Below, in pieces: positions 27,979-41,165 of a stretch of DNA of 64,000 nt (position 1 is its first letter; every line of letters starts with the position of its first letter). Made by a program: the position numbers and the translations under genes. The stretch is taken from positions 87,764 through 151,763 of the forward strand of contig VFZE01000005.1 in assembly GCA_016871315.1 (NCBI GenBank), written 5' to 3'. This stretch comes from Acidimicrobiia bacterium (GTDB taxonomy: Bacteria; Acidobacteriota; Terriglobia; Bryobacterales; Bryobacteraceae). The notes below the pieces were generated by a model. It saw nothing but the letters and a program-made list of their open reading frames with translations. It was not told the DNA's origin and made no database searches.

Positions 27979-29010
27979 ATGAAAGCCCTCCTCCTCACTC
28001 AATACAAGCAACTCGAACTCGCCGACATGCCGGTGCCGGAAATCGGTCCTGACGATCTGCTGGTTCGGGTGAAGGCTTGCGGCATCTGCGGCAGCGACGT
28101 CCACGGGTTCGACGGTTCGAGCGGCCGCCGAATTCCGCCGCTGGTCATGGGGCATGAGGCGGCCGGGATCGTGGCCGGCGCCGGCGCGAACGTGAAGGAC
28201 CTCAAGGAAGGCGACCGCGTTACGTTCGATTCGACGGTCTATTGCGGGCGTTGCTTCTACTGCCTGCGCGGCGAAGCGAACCTCTGCGACAACCGCCAGG
28301 TGCTGGGCGTCTCGACGCCCGATTTCCGCCGGCACGGTGCCTTCGCCGAATACGTCTCAGTGCCGCGGCGCATTGCCCACAAGCTGCCCGATTCGCTGCC
28401 GTTTGAGCGCGCGGCGATGATTGAAGCAGTGTCGGTGGCGGTTCACGCCACCGCCATCACCCCCGTGAAGCTTGGCGACACGGCAGTGGTTGTGGGCACG
28501 GGCATGATCGGGCTGCTCTGTTTACAGGCTCTGAAGCTGGCGGGCTGCTCGCGCATCATAGCCGTCGATCTGGACGACGTGAAGCTGAAAGCAGCCGCCG
28601 GGCTGGGCGCCAACGTGCTGTTGAATCCGAAGACCGACGATGTTCCGGCGGCGGTGCAGGCGCTCAGCGGCGGGCGCGGCGCCGATATCGCAATGGAGGC
28701 CGTTGGAGCCACCGCTCCGGTACAAACGGCGCTTGCCAGCGTGCGCAAGGGTGGGGCGCTCACGCTGGTCGGCAACATCACACCCAAGATCGAAATCAAT
28801 CTCCAGTCCGTGGTCACGCGCCAGATCCGAGTGCAGGGCTCCTGCGCCTCATGCGGCGAATATCCGGCCTGCATCGATCTGCTGGCTTCCGGCGCGATTC
28901 AGGTGGACCCGCTGATCACGGCGCGCGCGCCGCTGGAGGAAGGTGCAAGCTGGTTCAACCGCCTCTACAGTCACGAACCCAACCTGATGAAGGTGATTCT
29001 GGAACCGTAA
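27979..29010 (+). CDS. Zinc-dependent medium-chain alcohol/polyol dehydrogenase
   Basis: 343 residues of the MDR zinc dehydrogenase family. Catalytic zinc ligands are in KACGICGSDVH and GHEAAG; the structural zinc site is CGRCFYCLRGEANLC. The NAD-binding fold has VVVGTGMIGLLCLQALKLAG followed by an acidic AVDLDD, which favours NAD over NADP. Closest in pattern to sorbitol/L-threonine dehydrogenases. It is cytoplasmic, with no signal peptide. The following GT39-like gene starts two bases after its stop. Confidence 0.92.
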   Translation: MKALLLTQYKQLELADMPVPEIGPDDLLVRVKACGICGSDVHGFDGSSGRRIPPLVMGHEAAGIVAGAGANVKDLKEGDRVTFDSTVYCGRCFYCLRGEANLCDNRQVLGVSTPDFRRHGAFAEYVSVPRRIAHKLPDSLPFERAAMIEAVSVAVHATAITPVKLGDTAVVVGTGMIGLLCLQALKLAGCSRIIAVDLDDVKLKAAAGLGANVLLNPKTDDVPAAVQALSGGRGADIAMEAVGATAPVQTALASVRKGGALTLVGNITPKIEINLQSVVTRQIRVQGSCASCGEYPACIDLLASGAIQVDPLITARAPLEEGASWFNRLYSHEPNLMKVILEP

Positions 29011-29012
29011 GC

Positions 29013-30668
29013 TTGCGCCGGAACTGGTTTTGGCCCGCCGTCACGATTCTGCTGGCGTTCATGGCCCTATGCATGGGAAACGCCGCGCTCGAGGAATCGC
29101 AGACTTTTGACGAGGCTGTTCATCTGGTGGCCGGCTTCAGCTACTGGACGCGCGGCGACTATCGCCTGAACGAGGAACATCCGCCTCTGAGCAAGCTGCT
29201 CGGCGCGGCGCCCTTATTGTTTACCCAGACCAGCCTGCCTGAGAGGGAGGCGGATTGGAAAGCGGCCGATCAGCTAGCGCTATCCCATGCTTTTCTCTAC
29301 CGGAATCGCCTGTCGGCCGGGACCATGCTTTTTCTGGGCAGACTCACGGCGGTTACGATTACTCTCTGCCTCGGCCTTGCGATTGCCGTTTGGACTCGCC
29401 GCCGAGTATCCGCCGCAGCCGGTGTGCTGGCGCTGGTGTTCCTGGCCACCGATGCCAACTTTCTTGCCCATGGCCACTACGTCACCTCCGACGTTCTCTC
29501 GGCGCTCACCTTCTTTCTCGCCGCCGTGACGTGGGCCGAGTATCTCGAGAGCGGTAAGAGAAGCCATCTGATCTGCGCCACATTCGCTTTAGGGGCGGCG
29601 CTGGCGAGCAAGTATTCCGCGCTCTATCTGATTCCGGTTCATCTACTCCTGTTTCTGATCTACGGCCGCCAAAAGCGCCGGCTTCTGCCTGTCCTGGTGG
29701 GCGCCGTGCTGATCCTCGGAATCACCTACGCGCCAGAGACGCTACGCAGCTTCGAGAAAGGACCGCTGAGCGAACATATCAACCTCGACATTCCAGCCGG
29801 CGTGAAAGCCCGCGCATTGGCGGAGCAGCTCAAACTGCCTGCGCATCCTTACCTGGTCGGAATGTGGCGGCTCTTCAGCCACAACGAAGAAGGGCAGCAA
29901 TCCTACCTGCTGGGCCAGATCCGCAGAGAAGGAGACTGGCGATACTTTCCGGTCGCCTTCGCGGTGAAAACCCCAACAGGGCTGCTGATTCTCACTGCGA
30001 TGAGTCTCGCGGCGATACCGTGGCGGCGATGGAGTCCGGTGCAGGCGGCGTTCGTACTCTATCCGATGATCTACTTCGCGTGGTGCCTGAACTCGCGGCT
30101 GAATATCGGCCACCGGCACATTTTACCGATCTATCTGTTCCTGTTCGTGGGTGTCTCGGCGGTGTTTCTGACCTGGTGGCGGCCGCGATGGCCGCGACTG
30201 GCGACGGCGGTTCTGATCGGCGCGGTGGCGCTGCAGGCGGCGGAACTGGCGCGAGTGCATCCCTACTATCTGGCCTTCTTCAACACAGCTGCCGGCGGCC
30301 CGCGGAACGGCCCGCGGTACCTGCTGGATTCCAACATCGACTGGGGGCAAGACCTGGCGAGATTAAAAGCGTGGATGGAGCGCAACAAGCTGGATTCGGT
30401 CTGCTTGTCCTATTTCGGCATGGCCGATCTCGAATATTACGGCATTCGAGAATACTCGCTGCTGAACATGACGGCGCAGGACCGCAAGGAGTTCGGCTGC
30501 GTGGCGGCGGTAAGCCAGAACAATCTTTACGACCTGTATCATCCGCCGGGCACGCACGCCTGGGCGCGCGAGATGACTCCGTTCGGCCACATCGGCTACT
30601 CGATCCTGCTCTATGACCTGCGCCAGGACCGCAGCGTGCCTTTTATTGGATTATCTGATTGGCGGTAA
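29013..30668 (+). CDS. GT39-like glycosyltransferase/mannosyltransferase membrane protein
   Basis: 551 residues from the TTG at 29013, two bases after the dehydrogenase stop; the frame is open upstream but inside that gene. N-terminal helix (WPAVTILLAFMALCMGNAAL) then a first external loop with ESQTFDEAVHLVAGFSYW and LNEEHPPLSKLLGAAPLL, the acidic DE and HPPL motifs of PMT/GT39-type enzymes. About ten helices follow, then a C-terminal soluble part with LLDSNIDWGQDLARLK, a signature of acidobacterial GT39-like proteins. It probably transfers a sugar from a lipid carrier outside the membrane. It converges with the nicotinamidase gene, overlapping by 26 bases. Confidence 0.86.
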   Translation: MRRNWFWPAVTILLAFMALCMGNAALEESQTFDEAVHLVAGFSYWTRGDYRLNEEHPPLSKLLGAAPLLFTQTSLPEREADWKAADQLALSHAFLYRNRLSAGTMLFLGRLTAVTITLCLGLAIAVWTRRRVSAAAGVLALVFLATDANFLAHGHYVTSDVLSALTFFLAAVTWAEYLESGKRSHLICATFALGAALASKYSALYLIPVHLLLFLIYGRQKRRLLPVLVGAVLILGITYAPETLRSFEKGPLSEHINLDIPAGVKARALAEQLKLPAHPYLVGMWRLFSHNEEGQQSYLLGQIRREGDWRYFPVAFAVKTPTGLLILTAMSLAAIPWRRWSPVQAAFVLYPMIYFAWCLNSRLNIGHRHILPIYLFLFVGVSAVFLTWWRPRWPRLATAVLIGAVALQAAELARVHPYYLAFFNTAAGGPRNGPRYLLDSNIDWGQDLARLKAWMERNKLDSVCLSYFGMADLEYYGIREYSLLNMTAQDRKEFGCVAAVSQNNLYDLYHPPGTHAWAREMTPFGHIGYSILLYDLRQDRSVPFIGLSDWR

Positions 30669-31224
30669 TGAGGTGGCCGCCAGCGGCGGTGAACTCTTCC
30701 ATCATCTGTTTGGCCTTTGCATCATCGAGGCTGCGGACGGCGTCGGTGACGAGTTCGACGGGCTTGCCGGTTTTGAGAAGTCCGAATGCGGCGCAGCGGA
30801 CGCAGATTTCGGTGACGACACCATAGACGACGTAGCGGTCCGCGTTGAGTTCGTCAAGCAGGGCGGTCAGGTTGGGGTTGGAGAAGCAGTCGAGCGTCTG
30901 CTTTTCAAGCAGCACCTGCTGGGCGTCGCCAATGGGATATGCGCCCGGCGTGGAAGGAATGAGGACGCGCTTTTCGAGCAGTGTCTCTTGAGGCTTGCGC
31001 TGGCCGAGCGTGCCGGCGACGCAGTGCGAAGGCCAGTGGCGGAACTCAGGGTCGTTCTCCGCGTGCGCGTCCATGTCGGAAACGACGAGGATGCCGTTAG
31101 AAGCGGCATGGTGGTTGAGCGCGGAGACGACAGGAACGATCTTCTCGGCGCCGGGAACGTAGAGAGCGCCGGAGGGAAATAGAAAGTCGATTTGGGTATC
31201 GACGTCAAAGAACACTGTCTTCAT
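30643..31224 (-). CDS. pncA: Nicotinamidase / isochorismatase-fold hydrolase
   Basis: 193 residues of the cysteine hydrolase superfamily. The nucleophile cysteine sits in VVTEICVRCAA, the catalytic Asp in DVDTQIDF (D9), and metal-site residues in SDMDAHAEND. The adjacent overlapping pncB gene makes nicotinamide deamidation to nicotinate the likely reaction, feeding the Preiss-Handler route to NAD. The start overlaps the pncB stop by four bases (ATGA). It is the last gene of the six-gene leftward cluster. Confidence 0.87.
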   Translation of the reverse strand: MKTVFFDVDTQIDFLFPSGALYVPGAEKIVPVVSALNHHAASNGILVVSDMDAHAENDPEFRHWPSHCVAGTLGQRKPQETLLEKRVLIPSTPGAYPIGDAQQVLLEKQTLDCFSNPNLTALLDELNADRYVVYGVVTEICVRCAAFGLLKTGKPVELVTDAVRSLDDAKAKQMMEEFTAAGGHLITANQIIQ

Positions 31225-32519
31225 CGCGTGTCACCTAATCCCTTTTCATAGAGTGCCAAAAGATCGGAACTGAACTCCACCCGCGGCTCGGCGGGCAGGC
31301 GCGGGATGGAGGCGGCGGCGCGCTGCCGGGCTTGTTCGGCGGTCGGCAGAGGCTCGACGAGCTTACCGGCTATGATGACGGGCCGTAGCAAGGCCTCGAC
31401 GTTGCCGGAGTCGCACTCCGGACATTCCCAGGAGCAGCCGACCATGTCATGAGTGGGGAAGCGGAAAACCTGCTTGGCTCCGGGCAGCGTCTGCTTGTCG
31501 GCGCTGAACTTGGCGGTGTAGCGCTTGATGCCTTCGGTTTCAAGTTCAACCAGCTTGTAGACGGCGTTCAGATAAGGCTGGTCGGAAGAGGTGGCCAGCT
31601 CGGTGCCAACGCCGAAGGCATCGATGGGCGCGCCGTCAGAGAGCAAGGCGGCGATGCGGTGTTCACTGAGGTCGCCGCTGGCCATGATCTTTGCGTCGTG
31701 GAGGCCAGCCTCATCGAGGATGGCGCGCGTGGCCCGGGAGAGTTCGAGCAGGTTTCCGCTGTCCAGACGCACGCCCCATAAAGGGCGGCCGAGCTTCGCG
31801 GCGCGGCGGGCGCCATCGAGCGTGTCATAGGTGTCGATCAACTGGACGGTGTGGGGACCGAGCAGCTGCTGAAGGCGCATGAATGCTTCCTGTTCGGTGG
31901 GGAACGACTGCACCCAACTGTGCGCGGAAGTGCCATAAACGGGCACCCCGAAGCGATGGCCGGCCTCTGTATTGGAAGTGCCGATGCAGCCGCCGATATA
32001 GGCGGCGCGGGCGGCAAGCAGGCCCGCTTCGGGGCCGTGAGCGCGGCGGGAGCCGAATTCGACGACAGCCCGGCCAGCGGCCGCCTCGACGACGCGGGCG
32101 GCCTTGGAGGCGATCATCGACGGAAAGCCGATGGAGGCGAGCAGATAGGTTTCGACGATCTGCGCCTCGACGAGTGGAGCGCGAACGGTGAGGATCGGCT
32201 CATTGGCGAAGACGGGCGTGCCTTCGGGAACAGCGAACAAATCGCCGCTGAAACGTAGTCCGGCGAGCAGCTGAAAGAACTGCTCCGGGGCACCTGTCAT
32301 GACAGGCAGGGTTCTGAGGTAAGCGATCTGCTCCTCGTTGAAGCGGAGGTTCAGCAGATACTCAGCGGCTTGGGCCAGCCCGGCGGCAAGGATGAACTTG
32401 CGGTGCTGCGGGAGGCGCCGGAAAAAGAGTTCGAAGGTGGCCTTCTGGCGGGTCTTGCCGGCGGCTGCATAGCCGGCAGCCATGGTGAGCTCGTAGAGGT
32501 CGGTGTGAAGGCCGTTCAA
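31221..32519 (-). CDS. pncB: Nicotinate phosphoribosyltransferase
   Basis: 432 residues. It begins with the typical LHTDLYELTMAAGY, then FELFFRRLPQHRKFILAAGL, EFGSRRAHGPEAG, GTSNTEAGHRFGVPVYGTSAHSW, LIDTYDT and VRLDSGNLLELS, which hold the phosphoribosyl-pyrophosphate site and the His expected to be phosphorylated. Near the end DMVGCSWECPECDSG has closely spaced cysteines. It converts nicotinate and PRPP to nicotinate mononucleotide with ATP, downstream of the nicotinamidase. Two bases separate it from the DUF4340 gene, so it is expressed with the Gld-type transporter. Confidence 0.95.
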   Translation of the reverse strand: MNGLHTDLYELTMAAGYAAAGKTRQKATFELFFRRLPQHRKFILAAGLAQAAEYLLNLRFNEEQIAYLRTLPVMTGAPEQFFQLLAGLRFSGDLFAVPEGTPVFANEPILTVRAPLVEAQIVETYLLASIGFPSMIASKAARVVEAAAGRAVVEFGSRRAHGPEAGLLAARAAYIGGCIGTSNTEAGHRFGVPVYGTSAHSWVQSFPTEQEAFMRLQQLLGPHTVQLIDTYDTLDGARRAAKLGRPLWGVRLDSGNLLELSRATRAILDEAGLHDAKIMASGDLSEHRIAALLSDGAPIDAFGVGTELATSSDQPYLNAVYKLVELETEGIKRYTAKFSADKQTLPGAKQVFRFPTHDMVGCSWECPECDSGNVEALLRPVIIAGKLVEPLPTAEQARQRAAASIPRLPAEPRVEFSSDLLALYEKGLGDTR

Positions 32520-32521
32520 AT

Positions 32522-33865
32522 TTACTTCTTCTTAGTATCCTCTTTCTTCGGCGGAGGAGGCTCCTTGACGTCGGCGGCAGCTTTGCGGAGTTCGTCGACA
32601 GCGGTCTTGTCCAGTTCGTAGAGCGCGGGCTCGTTGTCGCGCTTGGCGATGAAACGGTCACCGGCCTGGGAGATGAGCACTTTTTCGACGCGCTTACCTT
32701 CGTTTGATGTGACGGTGGCTTCGACGATGGGCGTGGTGAAGCCGGAGTCGGGGAACTTTGCGGCGGACAGGTCACGGAGCTTGTCGATTAAGGACTGGAC
32801 GGATGTGGAGTCCATTTGCTTGTTGGCTTCCATCCACTTGTCGGACGCCTTTTCGAGCTTACGTGTCTTGTCGCCATCACGAAGCTCGACTTGAGAAGGA
32901 TCGCTCCAGCCGAAATCGAATAGTTTCTTGTTGCGGAAGTCGTCTGTGCTCTTGTTGAGGCCGTCGCCAAGGTCGGAGGTGGCCTTGTGGATGCCTTCTA
33001 CGGCGTCGGATTTGGCGTAGTAGGTGTTGTCCTTGGACTTGCGGACTTCGAGCTGTTGTGTGCCGGCGGCGTCTGTGGCGCGGGCGATGGCGACAAGTTG
33101 TGCACGGGAATAAGCGGCGGCGATTTTCTTGGCTTCGTCTTCGGCGAGGTCGGTATCCATCTTGGCATCGCGAAGTTTGCGGACGAGCTCTTCGACCTGG
33201 CCGCCGTCGGCGCGCATCGGCTTGGGTCGTACGATCTGCCATTCGTTCTGGTTGTTCTTGCCGAACTCGACGGTTTGACCCTTGACGGTGAGTTCGACGC
33301 GGGTGAGTTTGTCGGAGTCAAAGGTGAGCAGGCGCTTGTCGCGAAGGTCTTTCGAGGTTTTGTCGAGGCTGGATTTATTCCAGCTGGCAAGTGTGAACAC
33401 GCGCGGGTCGCCGTCGAGTTTGGCGAAGACCCCGCCGCCGGTGGGAGTTTCATTCCCGATGAGGAGCTTGGAGGTTTTGCCGTCCTTCTTGGTGATGTTG
33501 ACGGACAGGGCGGGAGAGTCGAGGCCAAAGCCGGCGAGTGAGGAGGCTTTCTCCTCGATCAAGCGCTCAGAGGAAAGAGAAGAGAAGGTATTGACGAGAG
33601 TGGAGACATTGTCCTGGTCGGCGCGGAGAGGCTGAGGGGCAGTGACTTGCCACTTGCCGTCGGAGGCGCGCTTGAGCGTGGTGGTTTCCGGACCTTTGGC
33701 GATGTCGATCTGCCGGATCTGATCGGCGGGGATTTCGAGGATTTTGGGAGGAGCGTCTGGAGCGGGCTTGCCCTCTTTTTCCTTTTCGAGTTTGTTGGAG
33801 TACCAGACACCACCGGCAAGGAGAGCAAGGACGCCGGCGGCGGCAAGAAGACCACGAAGCTGCAT
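32522..33865 (-). CDS. DUF4340 domain protein
   Basis: 447 residues. An N-terminal membrane anchor (LLAAAGVLALLAGGVWYSN) is followed by repeated DUF4340 units: IRQIDIAKGPETTTLKRASDGKWQVTAPQ, LTRVELTVKGQTVEFGKNNQNEWQIVRP and PSQVELRDGDKTRKLEKASDKWME, here cited in parts. Each unit is about 130 residues. The C-terminus is a charged tail (PPPPKKEDTKKK). The family is regularly the last component of GldFG-type ABC systems; it probably sits in the periplasm, tethered to the inner membrane. Six bases follow the GldG-like stop. Confidence 0.85.
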   Translation of the reverse strand: MQLRGLLAAAGVLALLAGGVWYSNKLEKEKEGKPAPDAPPKILEIPADQIRQIDIAKGPETTTLKRASDGKWQVTAPQPLRADQDNVSTLVNTFSSLSSERLIEEKASSLAGFGLDSPALSVNITKKDGKTSKLLIGNETPTGGGVFAKLDGDPRVFTLASWNKSSLDKTSKDLRDKRLLTFDSDKLTRVELTVKGQTVEFGKNNQNEWQIVRPKPMRADGGQVEELVRKLRDAKMDTDLAEDEAKKIAAAYSRAQLVAIARATDAAGTQQLEVRKSKDNTYYAKSDAVEGIHKATSDLGDGLNKSTDDFRNKKLFDFGWSDPSQVELRDGDKTRKLEKASDKWMEANKQMDSTSVQSLIDKLRDLSAAKFPDSGFTTPIVEATVTSNEGKRVEKVLISQAGDRFIAKRDNEPALYELDKTAVDELRKAAADVKEPPPPKKEDTKKK

Positions 33866-33871
33866 AGCGGT

Positions 33872-35242
33872 TTACCTCCTTCGCCACCAGACGCCGACGC
33901 CGGCGGCAACGACGGCGAGGGGAAGAAAAATGACACAACCGAAGAAGAGGGTGCGCATCTGGGCGGTGGTAAGAGAGAGGCGGCGGTCTTCGGGCTCCTT
34001 GGGACGGATGGAGATGAGGTCCTCGTCCGAGCTGAGCCAGTTGAGCATGTTCAGGAGGAGGTCGCGGTTGCCATTGAAGCGGAGGATATTGTTGGCGGCC
34101 CAGCCGGAGGAACCAGTGACGACGAAGCGGCCCTGCAGCTTTTCATTTCCGGTGTTGTAAGTGCCGGCGACGCCGATGGTGAACGGTCCCTTTTTGTCCT
34201 TAGCGGGATCGAGTTTGATTTCGGCGGCTTGCAGGTTGAGGGTAGCTAGGCTGTTGGAAGAGGTATGGAAGAGCTTCTCGACGGTGGCGTTTCCGGCGGA
34301 CTTGGTATCGAGGGAGCGGGTGAGCGGGAAGGCCGTGGCGACCTCTTTCATGTCGCGAACGATGGCGTGAAACTCGTAGGAGGTGACCAAGGGCACGACG
34401 AGTCCGAACAGGGTGCCGACGCCGCTGGTGTCAAGAACGAGGTCCTTGTTAGCGGTCACGCCCCAAGATTCCAGCAGCTGAGCGAGGGCCTGGTTTTCCG
34501 AGACTTCGGTTTGACCAAGGCGAACGGGGGGATCGATCAGGATGAGCGCGCGGCCGCCTTTTTCGACGAAGGATTTGATGGCATCCACGGCGGGCTGCTG
34601 ATAGTCGAATCGCGGACCGCCGACGAGCAGGACGGTGCAGTCGGAGGGAACCTCGGGTTTTTCCAGCAGGGAGATGGAGCGGATCTTGTAGGTATTTCTT
34701 TCGACGACTTCCTTGAGGGAGGAGTAGCCGGTGCGGCCTGTTTCCTCGAGCCCATGCTCGCCGGAGCCGGAAACGGCGCAGACGGTGCGCTGTCCGCCCT
34801 TGAGGGCGCGAATGATGGCACCGGTGAGTTCCTCCTCGGTAACCGATTTGGCTTCTTCCTTGCGGCCCATGGCTTCGACGAAGATGTTGCCGTAGGCTTT
34901 GACGCCGGCGGCGGTGGCCACCGTTGGGTTCTTGTCGGGATCGACGTAGTCGACCTTGAGCTTGGGCGAGAGGTTGTCGTAGCGGTCAAGGAGGTCGCGC
35001 GCGGTCTGGAAGCGGCCGGTCTGGTCAAAGTAGGTGATCTTGACATCGGACTTGAGGTTACCGATGATTTTGTGGGTTTGATCAGAGAGGCTGTACTTCT
35101 TGTTGGCCGTGGCGTCGAAGCTATTGTTGTGACGGTTGGCCAAGAAGTTGGCGATGCCCAGGACGGCAAGCACGACGGCGACGTAGATCGTAACGTAGGC
35201 GGTGAATTTGGTTTGCTTCGCTTTGAGCCAGTCGAGATTCAT
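33872..35242 (-). CDS. GldG-family ABC-associated substrate-binding-like protein
   Basis: 456 residues with an N-terminal membrane helix (TAYVTIYVAVVLAVLGIANFL) and a C-terminal one (FFGCVIFLPLAVVAAGVGVWW). The periplasmic part starts NSFDATANKKYSLSDQT and DVKITYFDQTG, followed by AVSGSGEHGLEE and a GATase-like LLVGGPRFDYQQPAVDAI, ALILIDPP core. This is the GldG/ABC_transp_aux architecture. It partners the permease, whose stop abuts its start with no gap. In gliding Bacteroidetes GldG serves motility; in Acidobacteria the exported or sensed compound is unknown. Confidence 0.88.
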   Translation of the reverse strand: MNLDWLKAKQTKFTAYVTIYVAVVLAVLGIANFLANRHNNSFDATANKKYSLSDQTHKIIGNLKSDVKITYFDQTGRFQTARDLLDRYDNLSPKLKVDYVDPDKNPTVATAAGVKAYGNIFVEAMGRKEEAKSVTEEELTGAIIRALKGGQRTVCAVSGSGEHGLEETGRTGYSSLKEVVERNTYKIRSISLLEKPEVPSDCTVLLVGGPRFDYQQPAVDAIKSFVEKGGRALILIDPPVRLGQTEVSENQALAQLLESWGVTANKDLVLDTSGVGTLFGLVVPLVTSYEFHAIVRDMKEVATAFPLTRSLDTKSAGNATVEKLFHTSSNSLATLNLQAAEIKLDPAKDKKGPFTIGVAGTYNTGNEKLQGRFVVTGSSGWAANNILRFNGNRDLLLNMLNWLSSDEDLISIRPKEPEDRRLSLTTAQMRTLFFGCVIFLPLAVVAAGVGVWWRRR

Positions 35243-36006
35243 TTACGACCTCCAACGCAGGGATTCCATGGAACGGGCGGTAAGAAAGAGCCCAAATACG
35301 ATGACGGAGAAGTAGAAGATGATGTCCTTACTATCGAGGACACCCTTTGAGAAGGGTTCAAAGTGGGTGACGACGGAAAGATAGGAGAGGACTTTGGAGG
35401 TAGCAGTGGTTTCGAAAGCGGTCACCCAATCGAGCACCCACAGGAGCAGGCAGATGGCGAAGGTGCCGACGCCGGCGATGATCTGGTTGCGGGTGGTGGT
35501 GGAGATGAACGTGCCGATGGCAAGCAGGCAGCCGCCTTGGAGAATCAAGCCGAAATAGCCGACGAGCAGCGGCCTCCAGTCGGGGCTGCCGTAGGCGAAC
35601 AGGATGAGGATATTGAGGGCGGAGACGGCGAGGATGGCGATGTACATGAGCAGAGCGGCAAACCACTTGCCGAGGATGATCTCGAAGTCGCGGACCGGAG
35701 AGGTGGCGAGCAGCTCGATGGTGCCTGAGCGTTTTTCTTCGGCGAACAGGCGCATGGTGATCATGGGGATGAGGAAGAGGCCGATGACGCTGACGTTCAT
35801 CAGCACGGGGCGGATGACCCATTCATTGACGTCCATGGGCATGGGGCGGCCCATCATTTGGGATTCCATGCCGCGGGAAACAAAGATGGCGGTGGCGGCG
35901 TAGAAGAAGTAGCCGGAGATGAGGGCGAAGAAAGCCATCAGCCCGTAGGCGATGGGCGAGGCGAAATAACTCTTCAACTCTTTTCGGCAGATGATCCAGA
36001 TGTTGG

Positions 36007-36010
<4 letters not shown>
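35243..36010 (-). CDS. GldF/NosY-type ABC transporter permease
   Basis: 255 residues with six membrane helices (AYGLMAFFALISGYFFYAATA to FSVIVFGLFLTARS). The EEKRSGTIELLATSPV segment after the second helix is the coupling region of ABC-2 permeases. It starts within the ATP-binding gene stop (ATGA, 36007-36010) and ends at the GldG-like start. It forms the membrane channel of the Gld-type exporter. Confidence 0.93.
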
Positions 36011-36984
<974 letters not shown>

Positions 36985-37114
36985 AGACTCGCTCCCAGGA
37001 TGGAGACTTTAGCGCTCCCGACTGTTTTTGCCCGTATCGGCGGGACAGCAGGATGCGAAATCACTACAGAATCTTCATGATAAAGAGATAGAGAAATGGT
37101 GTCAACTTCCGGAG

Positions 37115-37263
37115 GCGTCGGGTTCGTTTCGGTATTTTTTAAAAGAGGGGGAATGGCCGCTGATGAACGCGGGTGAACGCGGATTTCCGAGGCGAGGTGA
37201 ACATCGGGCGGCGGCGGAAGTTCTTGAGCGAGTTGGGGTTGTTGTGGCGCCGGGTTCGTTTCG
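37115..37263. repeat. Imperfect direct repeat GCG(T/C)CGGGTTCGTTTCG
   Basis: 37115-37131 and 37247-37263 agree at 16 of 17 bases and are each followed by a T-rich run. The copies flank the dispersed repeat at 37153-37184. Confidence 0.6.
37153..37184 (+). repeat. Dispersed short repeat, copy 2
   Basis: Reads ATGGCC-GC-TGATGAACGCGG-GTGAACGCGG-A. It aligns with the minus strand of 12016-12049, differing mainly by A-to-G changes inside each TGAAC(A/G)CGG unit. It lies in the opposite orientation about 25 kb away. Confidence 0.6.
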
Positions 37264-37580
37264 ACGTTTTTCGTTTCTGGTTCCGGAGAGGGAGTTGGAG
37301 GAGGGGACTTGCGGCGGGCGGCGTCGATTTTTTTCTGGGTCGGTTTGCGTTGCATGCAGATGTACCTCCGGAGGGGAGTTTGGCATGAGGGCGGAGGGAA
37401 GTGCGGGATTGGAATGGGGAAGTGGTGGGAAAGAGGGGAAATCGAGTTTGGCGGATCTTGTGATGAACCGCCAATGGCGGAGGACATTCACAACCGGAGC
37501 GAGAACCTCAATGGAGTGAGATCTTCGGCGGGGACCATGTGGCCGCGGCGGAGCGGTGCGCCGCCATGAGTCGCGGCGCG

Positions 37581-37596
37581 GCACACTGAAGTGTGC
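37581..37596 (-). terminator. Hairpin just past the activase gene
   Basis: GCACACT-GA-AGTGTGC has perfect 7-base arms (or 6-base arms with a TGAA loop) and lies four bases beyond the stop of the leftward activase gene. There is no T-run. A transcription-terminating or mRNA-stabilising role is inferred from position. Confidence 0.4.
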
Positions 37597-37600
37597 GCCA

Positions 37601-41164
<3,564 letters not shown>

Positions 41165-41165
41165 G

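Larger units (their letters stand above)
36985..37600. other. Repeat-bearing non-coding stretch upstream of the ABC operon
   Basis: About 615 bases without a credible gene; the open frames here are short, compositionally odd and overlap each other. It contains copy 2 of the dispersed repeat (37153-37184), two near-identical 17-mers (37115-37131 and 37247-37263) and a hairpin at 37581-37596. The part at 37080-37150 is less GC-rich. The promoter of the leftward ABC operon must lie near 36990-37110, but no convincing hexamers were found. Confidence 0.55.
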
